From the NCBI GenBank assembly GCA_026397725.1, contig JAPLUI010000390.1:1-33479 (forward strand): a stretch of DNA of 33,479 bases, given 5' to 3'. Positions 1 to 8,000 of this stretch are shown here, piece by piece. The notes beneath the pieces are model-generated. The model had not been told where the DNA came from and did no database searches. It saw nothing but the letters and a program-made list of their open reading frames with translations. This DNA is from Verrucomicrobiota bacterium. GTDB taxonomy: Bacteria > Verrucomicrobiota > Verrucomicrobiia > Verrucomicrobiales > Akkermansiaceae. The translations under genes and the position numbers were made by a program. The number at the start of each line of letters is the position of its first letter. The first letter of the stretch is position 1.

Positions 1-468
1 GTAGGGCACAGCAGTGAACTCCACATCCGGGCTGAGGCGGGTGAAGGGAGGACTGCCGGACGGGCTGAACCACACGGCGAGTTTGACGCCGGTTCTAACG
101 GCATTGGCGGTGGCGTCGAAAAACACGGTGGCCGGAATCTGTTCGTTGGTGTCGGTACCTTCTCCCAGGCGGATGGAAAACACGCCAGCACTTACCGGAA
201 GTGTTAGGACCTGCCCGGTTCCGGGCGAGACCGTGCCGGGGTCCGCCGGACTGGCGGTGCCAGCCCAGTTGTTCCAGAGCACGGTGGCCCCTTGGACCAG
301 GGCGAAGGTGAAATAGCCTTCAGTCCCGCTCCAGGCCCCGCCGGTGGCCGTGGCGACGCGGCCCTGGTATTGGATCTGTTGGGGGACTTGCAGCGACGAA
401 TAGGACGATTGGGCGGAGAGGCTCGCGGCGGCTAGCAATCCGGTCAAGCTGTGGATCAAGTGTTTCAT
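1..468 (-). CDS. Secreted QIQYQGRV-module protein, C-terminus beyond window edge
   Basis: The first 156 codons are present and the gene runs off the left edge in frame. The ATG at 468-466 opens a signal peptide (MKHLIHSLTGLLAAASLSAQ) followed by SYSSLQVPQQIQYQGRVATATGG and the module shared with the two genes upstream, ending in VEFTAVPY. The module (about residues 24-156) looks all-beta and is common in exported Verrucomicrobiota proteins as an N-terminal stalk or attachment unit; that role is inference. The C-terminal head is not visible, so the function cannot be named. The gene starts 19 bases after the stop of the FGE-like gene, suggesting one operon. The spacer carries AGCAGGTAG, a weak Shine-Dalgarno-like sequence. 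Confidence 0.85.
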   Translation of the reverse strand, partial: MKHLIHSLTGLLAAASLSAQSSYSSLQVPQQIQYQGRVATATGGAWSGTEGYFTFALVQGATVLWNNWAGTASPADPGTVSPGTGQVLTLPVSAGVFSIRLGEGTDTNEQIPATVFFDATANAVRTGVKLAVWFSPSGSPPFTRLSPDVEFTAVPY

Positions 469-487
469 CGCGCCACTACCTGCTGTG

Positions 488-1903
488 CTAGGGGACTGAA
501 CTGCGGGCAAGGCGGAACCCCATGCGGCTGTCGCCGGAGAAGCCCGGGCTGTAGTTGCCACGGTACGCGACGCGGCAGCCGCTTGCGACGATCATCCAAC
601 CGCCGCCCCGGCACACCCGGTGCGAGCCCGAAGTCGCCCCGTGTGGATCGCTGCCACCTGCGTAAGGAGTCCCATACCAATCCCAACACCACTCAAAGGC
701 ATTCCCGGCCATATCGTAAAGTCCATACCCGTTCGCCACAAACGACCCCACCGGGCTCGTCGCGGGTGAGGTTCCCCCGATGCTCCCTATGGCGTTGTAG
801 CCGTTCGGCCCCAAATCGTAGCTGTAGCTAGTGGCTCCGTAGTAGTTCGCCAGGTTTTGAGTAATAGTGTTACCCCACGGGAACCGTTGTCCGCTCAAGC
901 CTCCGCGAGCCGCCTTTTCCCACTCCGCTTCCGTCGGCAAGCGGTACCCGTTCGCACTCCACTTCACCTGCGCGTTGGTCACATTCACATTCCCGGTCTT
1001 GTAGATCGTCGTCTGCGCATCGTCCGTGTAATACACCGGAATCAACCCCTCCTGCTCCGAGCGTGCATTGCACCACTTCACGCAGTCATACCAACTCACC
1101 GTATGCACCGGATGATTCGCCCCCTTGCCAGCACCGGCATTGGTGAAGGTGTAGCCATGGTCTGTCGCCCAATAATAGACCGACTGCCAGTGACTGTATG
1201 TCACCTCGTTCACGTCCATGTAAAACGCCGACACCGTCACGCTGATAGGCGCGGCGTCTGACGTTCCATCCAGACTGTCCCCCATCGTGAACACCCCTGC
1301 CGGAATGAACGCCATGCCCGGAGGAATCGTCACGTCCGGGGCCAGTTGCGCGCTGCCCACCGCACCATCCTTGATTTTCAGCGTCGTGACAGACCGGTCT
1401 TGCACGGTTTCCGCAATGCCGGCCACCATCGCGTAGGGCACGGCAGTGAACTCCACATCCGGACTGAGGCGGGTGAAGGGAGGACTGCCGGACGGGCTGA
1501 ACCACACGGCGAGTTTCACCCCTGATCTAACAGCATTGGCGCTCGTGTCGAAAAACACGGTGGCCGGGATCTGTTCGTTGGTGTCGGAACCTTCTCCCAG
1601 GCGAATGGAAAACACGCCAGCACTTATCGGAAGTGTTAGGACCTGGCCGACGCCGGGCGAGACCGTGCCGGGGTCCGCCGGACTGGCGGTGCCCGCCCAG
1701 TTGTTCCAGAGCACGGTGGCCCCTTGCACCAGCGCGAAGGTGAAGTAGCCCTCGGTGCCGCTCCATGCCCCGCCGGTGGCCGTGGCGACGCGGCCCTGGT
1801 ATTGGATCTGTTGGGGGACCTGCAGGGACGCGTAGGGCGCTTGGGCGGAGACGGCACCTGCGAGAGCGAGCAGCGAGACGATGGTTAGAGTGAGGATCTT
1901 CAT
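488..1903 (-). CDS. Secreted FGE/SUMF1-fold protein with N-terminal QIQYQGRV module
   Basis: This 471-aa protein has a signal peptide (MKILTLTIVSLLALAGAVSA), the shared module at about residues 22-165, and a linker (RSVTTLKIKDGAVGSAQLAP) of the type that joins tail-fibre segments. A formylglycine-generating-enzyme/SUMF1-type domain follows at about residues 195-471. Visible family marks are FIPAGVFTMGD, YRLPTEAEWEKAARGG, MAGNAFEWCWDWYG, RGGGW and a GFRLAR ending. The FGE fold is C-type-lectin-like and is often used for binding. In active enzymes a Cys pair follows RGGS; here the first position is Ile (RGGGWMI) and only the second Cys (SGC) remains, so catalysis is doubtful and ligand binding more likely. 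The ATG overlaps the previous stop as ATGA, so translation is probably coupled. Confidence 0.92.
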   Translation of the reverse strand: MKILTLTIVSLLALAGAVSAQAPYASLQVPQQIQYQGRVATATGGAWSGTEGYFTFALVQGATVLWNNWAGTASPADPGTVSPGVGQVLTLPISAGVFSIRLGEGSDTNEQIPATVFFDTSANAVRSGVKLAVWFSPSGSPPFTRLSPDVEFTAVPYAMVAGIAETVQDRSVTTLKIKDGAVGSAQLAPDVTIPPGMAFIPAGVFTMGDSLDGTSDAAPISVTVSAFYMDVNEVTYSHWQSVYYWATDHGYTFTNAGAGKGANHPVHTVSWYDCVKWCNARSEQEGLIPVYYTDDAQTTIYKTGNVNVTNAQVKWSANGYRLPTEAEWEKAARGGLSGQRFPWGNTITQNLANYYGATSYSYDLGPNGYNAIGSIGGTSPATSPVGSFVANGYGLYDMAGNAFEWCWDWYGTPYAGGSDPHGATSGSHRVCRGGGWMIVASGCRVAYRGNYSPGFSGDSRMGFRLARSSVP

Positions 1904-3096
1904 TTGACGCGGATGATGTAGAGGAGTTCGAGATAAGCGGGACGGTTGTCGAAGGCTGGGATGGGATGGGTGTGGCCGAGGCCCTGCAGCGTAGGACTGC
2001 CGTTGGCCGTTGTTCCGGAGTATTTGTGGGTGTGTGCACCAGATGACGTCCCAGTTCCTGACGTTGTGGTGCCGGTGCGATAGTAGCCCACATTATCGGC
2101 ATCGGAATCCCCCCCAGAACCATAGTTGCTTGGGGTGGGAATGGAGACAGCGGGAAGCTGGCCGGGAGCTTCCGAATGATAAATATCTTGGTAGGTATGG
2201 GTGTGAGACCCGGTGTCTGGAGAGACATTTATGGTGGTTCCACTGAAAGTATGAGTATGGGGGGGAAGGTGCTCGGGTTGGAGGCCGGTGGAACCGCTCA
2301 CCCCCGCTACCACCGAATCAATTCCCCCAATCAGCGGCGCAGTCTTCACATCCGCGCTGGCCGAGCCACGGGGAAACCTGCCCAGTAGATTGGGTTTGTT
2401 GCCGGTGAGCGTTGCTCCTGGGGTCGTCGGGGAGTTTCCGTTGCATAACTCGAAACCATCGGGAATGTCAGAGGTGGTCCCCCACCATGCCACGACTGCG
2501 CCAACAGGCACCATCCCCCAGCCCGGTTCGATTTTCGACGGGGTGACCACCCCATCCGCCAGCATCGCCGTCGTCACTGCACGTTCCTTCACCATTTCTG
2601 CGACACCCGCCACCATGGCATAGGGAACGGAGGTGAACTCCACATCCGGGCTCAGCCGGGTGAAGGGAGGACTGCCGGACGGGCTGAACCAAACCGCGAG
2701 TTTGACGCCTGATCTAACGGCATTGGCGCTCGTGTCGAAGAACACCGTCGCCGGTATTTGCTCGTTGGTGTCGGTACCTTCACCGAGGCGAATGGAAAAC
2801 ACGCCAGCACTTACCGGAAGTGTTAGGACCTGCCCGGTTCCGGGCGAGACCGTGCCGGGGTCCGCCGGACTGGCGGTGCCCGCCCAGTTGTTCCAAAGCA
2901 CGGTGGCCCCTTGGACCAGCGCGAAGGTGAAGTAGCCCTCAGTCCCGCTCCATGCCCCACCGGTGGCCGTGGCGACGCGGCCCTGGTATTGGATTTGTTG
3001 GGGCACCTGCAGGGACGCGTACTGGCCGAAGGCAGGCAGCGTGATTGCCGCAAGCAGAGCCAGCGCGGAGACGATTCTTATCATTGGGAGTTTCAT
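1900..3096 (-). CDS. Secreted tail-collar-domain fibre protein with N-terminal QIQYQGRV module
   Basis: The 398-aa start at 3096 (MKLPMIRIVSALALLAAITL..AFGQ) gives a clean signal peptide. The open frame extends to 3165, but that extension translates the heptamer repeats (IHYPLSTIHYPL) and is rejected. After the shared module (about residues 25-165) and a linker (AVTTAMLADGVVTPSKIEP) comes a phage tail-collar-like domain. It shows PVGAVVAWWG, IPDGFELCNG, KPNLLGRFPRGS and a C-terminal AYLELLYIIRVK. Four HTH motifs (PPHTHTF, GSHTHTY, GAHTHKY, GLGHTHP) resemble the metal-binding HxH motifs of phage fibre tips. The signal peptide argues for a cell-surface fibre rather than a phage gene. There is no Shine-Dalgarno sequence before the ATG. 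The gene overlaps the FGE-like gene by 4 bases. Confidence 0.92.
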   Translation of the reverse strand: MKLPMIRIVSALALLAAITLPAFGQYASLQVPQQIQYQGRVATATGGAWSGTEGYFTFALVQGATVLWNNWAGTASPADPGTVSPGTGQVLTLPVSAGVFSIRLGEGTDTNEQIPATVFFDTSANAVRSGVKLAVWFSPSGSPPFTRLSPDVEFTSVPYAMVAGVAEMVKERAVTTAMLADGVVTPSKIEPGWGMVPVGAVVAWWGTTSDIPDGFELCNGNSPTTPGATLTGNKPNLLGRFPRGSASADVKTAPLIGGIDSVVAGVSGSTGLQPEHLPPHTHTFSGTTINVSPDTGSHTHTYQDIYHSEAPGQLPAVSIPTPSNYGSGGDSDADNVGYYRTGTTTSGTGTSSGAHTHKYSGTTANGSPTLQGLGHTHPIPAFDNRPAYLELLYIIRVK

Positions 3097-3105
3097 GGTG
3101 GAGAT

Positions 3106-3224
3106 AGAGGATAGTGGATAGTGGATAGTGGATAGTGGATAGTGGATTGCGTATCCACGATCCACGATCCGCGATCTGCTATCTTTTATGGGTTGTCGGA
3201 TACGGATTACTGATCACTGATCAC
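3106..3224. repeat. Heptanucleotide tandem and inverted repeat patch
   Basis: Five perfect tandem copies of AGTGGAT occupy 3113-3147, preceded by one degenerate copy (AGAGGAT, 3106-3112). After a short gap come ATCCACG (3153), ATCCACG (3160), ATCCGCG (3167) and ATCTGCT (3174), which are near-complementary to the first block, so the patch can fold into an imperfect hairpin. A second period-7 run follows: CGGATAC (3197), GGATTAC (3204), TGATCAC (3211) and TGATCAC (3218). The last unit contains the stop codon of the 77-aa gene. The patch fills the spacer between that gene and the collar gene. I see no function in the sequence; similar intergenic heptamer arrays occur in several bacterial phyla. 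Confidence 0.9.
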
Positions 3225-3454
3225 CGTGCAGGCAGGATGGAGGCGGAGCCTTCCACCCTGAGGGTTTCCTTGTCAGTCTTGATGACGGCACTCTGGAGCG
3301 GGACGAGGGGAACCATCTGCGACGGGATGGCCGTCACCGCAGCGGGAGCGGGTGGCGTGCTGGCCGGGGCTGGTTGACCCAAGCGGCCGAGGGCAAACGC
3401 ACCGGCCAAAGCACACAGCACGAGCAGGGCGAATAGAACGGGATGAATTTTCAT
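3221..3454 (-). CDS. Small exported or membrane-anchored protein, unrecognised
   Basis: The product is 77 aa. It has a hydrophobic N-terminal segment (about residues 5-23, HPVLFALLVLCALAGAFALG) that could be a signal anchor or signal peptide, then a Pro/Ala-rich stretch (about residues 28-43) and a short polar tail (KTDKETLRVEGSASILPAR). I do not recognise a family. It lies 29 bases after the 225-aa gene in the same direction, and its stop lies inside the last heptamer repeat. There is no Shine-Dalgarno sequence upstream (CCTTCCGATC before ATG). Position and an N-terminal transmembrane segment suggest an accessory envelope protein, which is inference only. Confidence 0.6.
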   Translation of the reverse strand: MKIHPVLFALLVLCALAGAFALGRLGQPAPASTPPAPAAVTAIPSQMVPLVPLQSAVIKTDKETLRVEGSASILPAR

Positions 3455-3483
3455 GATCGGAAGGGATGGGAAACCGAAAGGGA

Positions 3484-4161
3484 TCAGGGAACGGGCGGCG
3501 TGTGGGTGGCCTTGAGCCGCATGAATTGTTGCGTCTCTGCTGACACCGGAGTGGTGGAGCGAACGGTAACCTCATCCGTCTCCGCATCGATCTCCGTCAC
3601 GGAGACCTGGGTGATGCCGGCCTCCGTCCAGTCCAGCGGCGCCAAGCCCGTGCTTCGATTGGGGACGAGGGTGATGCCCGGATGCCATTTGTGACGGCGG
3701 AAGACGAGTTGCGGGTATTGTTGGCCGGCCTGTGAGAAAAGCGACTCGCGGTATGCTTGGGCGGCATCCGGCGTTCCAGGATCGAGGTTGAAGGCCGCCT
3801 CTAACAGATCATTGAGGCCATCCCTGTCGAGGTCATTGGTCGGGACGAAGGCGGTTATTCCATAACGGTTTTCCCAGGCGTCGGTCACGCCATCATGGAT
3901 CCCGGAGTCGTCGGCGAGATCGACGGGCAATTCCGCGGCCAGGGTGGCGATGAAGCCACTCTCGACGACGAGTGAGGCGACCGCCGTGGGAGCGGTGACG
4001 AGTTCACCGACGCTGGAGGTGATGATGAAGGTTTCCGCGCCAATGACGGCCGACGAGCGGCCGCCACCGGACGAGACGGCATCATTGAACTTCTGGACGG
4101 ACTGGCCGAAGACGGGCAGGGCGATGAGTGCCAAAGGCAGGAGGAGTGGTGTTGTTTTCAT
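3484..4161 (-). CDS. Exported protein with verrucomicrobial GG..GF, DxDxDG and C-terminal beta modules
   Basis: The 225-aa product starts with a signal peptide (MKTTPLLLPLALIALPVFGQ). Residues about 21-72 (SSGGGRSSAVIG .. VESGFIA) match a short beta module common in Verrucomicrobiota secreted proteins. Residues about 93-128 carry VTDAWENRYG and NDLDRDGLNDLLEAAFNLDP, a calcium-loop linker of the thrombospondin-3/dockerin-like type. Residues about 148-218 (QYPQLVFRR .. FMRLKATHT) match the C-terminal beta domain often found after that linker. This points to a secreted or surface protein; no catalytic motif is visible and the function is unknown. It lies 36 bases after the 280-aa gene and 29 before the 77-aa gene, so it is probably in the same operon. 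Confidence 0.85.
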   Translation of the reverse strand: MKTTPLLLPLALIALPVFGQSVQKFNDAVSSGGGRSSAVIGAETFIITSSVGELVTAPTAVASLVVESGFIATLAAELPVDLADDSGIHDGVTDAWENRYGITAFVPTNDLDRDGLNDLLEAAFNLDPGTPDAAQAYRESLFSQAGQQYPQLVFRRHKWHPGITLVPNRSTGLAPLDWTEAGITQVSVTEIDAETDEVTVRSTTPVSAETQQFMRLKATHTPPVP

Positions 4162-4197
4162 ATGTTGGTTGGGGAGGCTTGGGAATCTGGGAATTGG

Positions 4198-5040
4198 TTA
4201 GTTGACGAGGAGGCGATAGAAGCGCATGGGGACGGCAGCCGGGGAGGTGCCGGTCTGCGAACCGTCATCCGTCCAGAACAGGGTGGCACCGGTGGCACCG
4301 GTCAGCGGCGGGTTGATGGAAGTCCAGGGCGGCGTGAGGTCGCTGTCCCACTGGATCGTATAGGAGCGGCCGGCCTCGGCCGGAAAGCTCAGGCGCAGCG
4401 TGCCGGCCGGCAGTCGTTGAATGGTCAGATGCGGGGCCAGCGGTGGCGGCAGGGTGCTGCCGATGGCAAGACTGCCATTGGTGACGGCAAGCGCAACGGT
4501 AGCGGCCCCGTGCTTGAAAGTGGTGTCGCCCCCGAGGGTGGCGCTCATCTTGAGCGCGTAGGTGCCGCTGAAGCCGGCGGTATTGAGGATGAGCTTGCAG
4601 AGCCGACCGTTTCCTGCCACGGACTGACCGGCAACATTGAGCGAGACATTCATTTCCTGGAACTGGGTCGGGTAGGTGAGGTTGTCGTCCATGTCGCCGG
4701 TCCGGGTATGACCACCGGCCGCCGTGGACCAGATCGACCCGGTCAAGTCGATGGAGGTGATCTTCGGACCCGGCGTGCCCCCGACCAGGGGGCCGCCGTC
4801 GCCGATCTGGAAATAGGCCACCATGTCGGTGAGCGCATCGCCACCGGTGACCATCACGTCCACGGTGTGGGTGGCGGTGCCGGCCGGAATGCTGATGGTT
4901 CCAAGATTGATCGAGAGGCCCGCGAGCGCCATGGGAATCGCCATGGCATGCAGGAGGCAGACGAGCCAGATGGCGAAGCCGCTGGCGCATTTCCGGGGTG
5001 CCTTGGAACGGCGGATGAGGCTGGGAATGGAGGAGCACAT
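4198..5040 (-). CDS. Exported cohesin-like protein with C-terminal verrucomicrobial beta domain
   Basis: The 280-aa start at 5040 lies seven bases after the giant gene's stop. The frame stays open further upstream, but only inside the giant gene. Residues 1-40 form a long signal peptide with a basic start (IRRSKAPRK) and a hydrophobic core ending MALA. Residues about 42-193 (INLGTISIPAG, THTVDVMVTGGDAL, AYFQIGDGGP, TSIDLTGSIW, NGRLCKLILNTAGFSGTYAL) have the spacing and character of cohesin-like beta-sandwich domains; this match is from memory and uncertain. Residues about 203-280 (LRLSFPAEAGRSYTIQWDSDL .. RFYRLLVN) match the widespread verrucomicrobial C-terminal domain. The giant protein just upstream ends in a dockerin-like module, so this is a candidate binding partner. 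Confidence 0.85.
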   Translation of the reverse strand: MCSSIPSLIRRSKAPRKCASGFAIWLVCLLHAMAIPMALAGLSINLGTISIPAGTATHTVDVMVTGGDALTDMVAYFQIGDGGPLVGGTPGPKITSIDLTGSIWSTAAGGHTRTGDMDDNLTYPTQFQEMNVSLNVAGQSVAGNGRLCKLILNTAGFSGTYALKMSATLGGDTTFKHGAATVALAVTNGSLAIGSTLPPPLAPHLTIQRLPAGTLRLSFPAEAGRSYTIQWDSDLTPPWTSINPPLTGATGATLFWTDDGSQTGTSPAAVPMRFYRLLVN

Positions 5041-5047
5041 GAGCGGG

Positions 5048-8000
5048 TCAGAGGTTGAGGCGGTTGAGCAACTTGGAGAAATGCGCCCAGGCCTTGGGGG
5101 CGAGGCTGGCCGACACCTCGCCAAGTGATTCAGGAACCCGGGTTTCGCTGGCGACTTGCCGCAGACGGGTGCCGGCTTCCGGGAAAACCAGCGGATCCCC
5201 GGCCTCCCGCTGCTGCAGGAACTCCAACTCGTTAGCCTGGAGCCATTGGAGTTCCGGGCGCTTGGCGGCTTTGGCCAAGTCCGCTTCGGCGGCGGGCAAG
5301 TGTGCCACCATCCGGCGCAGCGATGCCGGGTCTGAATCCTGTGAGTGGGCCGGCGCGGTCCCGAGGTCGTCCGTCGAGTCGAGGGCGGTGGCGACCGCCT
5401 CCTGGGAAACTGAAGGCACGTCGCCACTTGGGGGGCTCAGCGTGGGCGGTGCCTGAAGCTCCGGCACGGTGCCCGCAAGCTCCGGATTTGCAAGCGTGGC
5501 AAGCACGGGGGCGTTAGGAACCACCGGGATGAGCTGCAGTGCAGGGCTTGGCACCACCACCGGGGCGGCCGGGTTGATCACCCGCAGGGCAGTGGCAGGA
5601 GTGGTGGCATGGTCGCGCGAGAACGCGGTGTCGAAGGAATTGACCCGGCCATCGCGGTTGTGATCATAGGGATTGGTGATCCCGGCGGGACTGAGATAAC
5701 CCGAGGGATGCGCTGCGGTCGCGAGCCGGTCCAACTCATCGACCACCGCGAAGGTGGCGCCCGGAGCTAGCGGCGGACTGTTGGTTTCACCCGGCGCGTT
5801 GCCGAAATAAAAGACATCATCCACCGCCAGGCCGGTGTCGGCATTGGCCTTGACCCTGACTTCCAACCATTGGTTCTGGATGGCGCCATCGGCCCACACG
5901 ACGGAAATCCGATCGGACCCGAGCGTGCCGGCGCCGACTCTAACCGAGATTTGGCCGGCGGGTGCTGCCGCCCATGACGCCGGGAAGTCGCTGTTGCCCA
6001 CCTTGAACTCGAAGTCGCTCCAATCGATCGCACCGGCATTGGCGAGGCCGGCGATGTCGATCATGAGGCCATTGAGGCCGCGGGAATAACCGGAGTAGTT
6101 TTCAAAGCCGGCCTGGCCGCCGGGCCGCAAGGCCTCCTTGTCGAGGGCGATGGCGGCGTCATCGGCGGCATTGGCAGCCGCCTCGTTGCCATCGAAGACC
6201 GAATTGTTATAGAACAGGTTCCGATCCAGCACGCCCGATTTCACCTGGGTCGAGTGGCTGAGCGTGGTCGCTGCGCCATCCTCGTCGCGGAGCGTCACCT
6301 GGAATTGATAGGCGCCTGGAAGCAAGGTCAGGTAGCCGAAGGCGTAAGTGCCGTCGGCATTCACCACCACCGGGACGTCGGCGACCCGGAGGCCGTCCTT
6401 GAACACCCGGGCGCTGGCGGTGACCCGATCTGCGGCAAGGTCGGTCCAGGTGCCATCCAGCAGGAGCACTTGGCCGGCGGCCCCGAGCAAAGGCCCGCTG
6501 AGCGTGCCGAGGGGCGCGGTGTTGGTGGCGCGGATGTTGATTTCATCGCTGCCGGACGCACCGTCCTGGTCGGTAACCGTTAGGCACAGGCGAAAGAAGC
6601 CGTCGTCCGGGAAGGTTTGTGTGAATGAGGGGTCGGCCGATGCCACGAGCAACTCGGTGGAGCCATTGGAATTGACCTGATAGAGCTGCCAGAGGTAGGT
6701 GAGGTTTTCGCCGCTGCCGCCGGGATCGACCACGGTGGGGCTGGTGGCGTTCCACGTGCGGGTCGCACCTTCGACCACTGTGAGATCGGCACCCAGGTTG
6801 ACCGTGGGCGCGACATTCAACACCATGAGGTCGAGGGAATCGCCGGCCGAGCCGCCATCGTCATCGGTGACCTGCAGCGCGACGGCATAATCGCCGTTGT
6901 CCGACGGGGTGAAGGAAAAGACCGGCGTAGCCTGACCGGAAATGCCGGTGGTCACCGCAGTGCCATTGCGGGTTACCGACCACAGATAGGTCAGCACGTC
7001 GCCGCTGCCCGGGTCCAATTCGGCGCGCGGCGGAGCTTGGAAAACCACAGTCTGGCCCTCGTTGGCGGTGCGGTCGGCACCCACCGTCACGGTCGGCAGC
7101 GCGTTGGCGACCGTTAGATCCAGCTCGTCGAAAGCGCCGGCGCCGAAGTTATCGGTGACGGTCAGGCGGATTTGATAGATACCATTATCCGGCGGGGTGA
7201 ACTCGAAGGCCGCGGTGGTTTGCCCGGAGAGCCCGGTGGTGACCGGGGTGCCGTTGCGGGTGACGCTCCAGAGATACGAAGCAACTGTGTCGAAGAGTCC
7301 CGCGTCGGTGATCTCGATGCCCGGACGCGCGTTGAACAATACCTTGTCGCCCTCGACGGCCAGCCGATCGGCCCCGAGATGCACGACGGGCGCGACGTTG
7401 CCCACCGCAAGCACGGCGGACACATCGCCGGACGTGGCGCCATCCTCGTCGGTCACCCGCAGCGTGAGTTGATAGCTCCCGTTGTCCGGCGGCAGGAGCG
7501 AGAACGTGCGGTTGGCACCCGTGGCGATGATCAGGCCGAGCGGGTTCTTGAGCGTCCAGAGGTAACTGTACGTATCGGCGGCGGGCGCGGCGTTGAAGAA
7601 GTTGAACGCGTCGAGTTCGATCGCCTGGCCTTCCAGGACGGGCACCGGGTTGAGCGTGACCACCGGCGTGAGCGGGGAAACCGTGACCGTGGTTTGATAG
7701 AGCGCGCTGGCGCCGTCGGCATCGATGGCGGTTATCCTGACGGTGTAGGTGCCCGGGGTTTTGCGCAAGAAGTCGTAGGAGAAGGGGGTGGTGGGACCTG
7801 GGACAAATTGGAAGGATTCCTCGACCTTGCCGGTGACGCCAAGGACCTGCACCTCGTAGCGGTCGATGTCCTGCCCGGGATCGGTGAAGAGCGCCGTGCC
7901 AATGAAGGCATGCACCTCCCCCTCCGGCAAAGTGATCGATGCGGGTGCCTGCGCCAGCGGCGCGACGTTGAGCACGGAGACGAAGGTGACGTCTTTCCAG

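Noticed and set aside
488..640. Diversity-generating retroelement variable region at the end of the FGE-fold gene
   Set aside because: The C-terminus has the right fold family and a GFRLAR ending, but no template repeat and no reverse transcriptase are visible near it, and the region lacks the run of AAY codons typical of DGR targets.
1900..3096. Prophage tail-fibre gene
   Set aside because: A signal peptide, the shared cellular module and non-phage neighbours argue for a cellular surface protein.
3097..3165. N-terminal extension of the collar protein from 3165
   Set aside because: It is a translation of the heptamer repeats (IHYPLST repeated) and would bury the signal peptide.
5041..5427. 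Upstream extension of the 280-aa gene inside the giant gene
   Set aside because: The extension translates to a Pro/Arg/Ser-rich shadow of the giant gene; the start at 5040 gives a proper signal peptide directly after the giant gene's stop.
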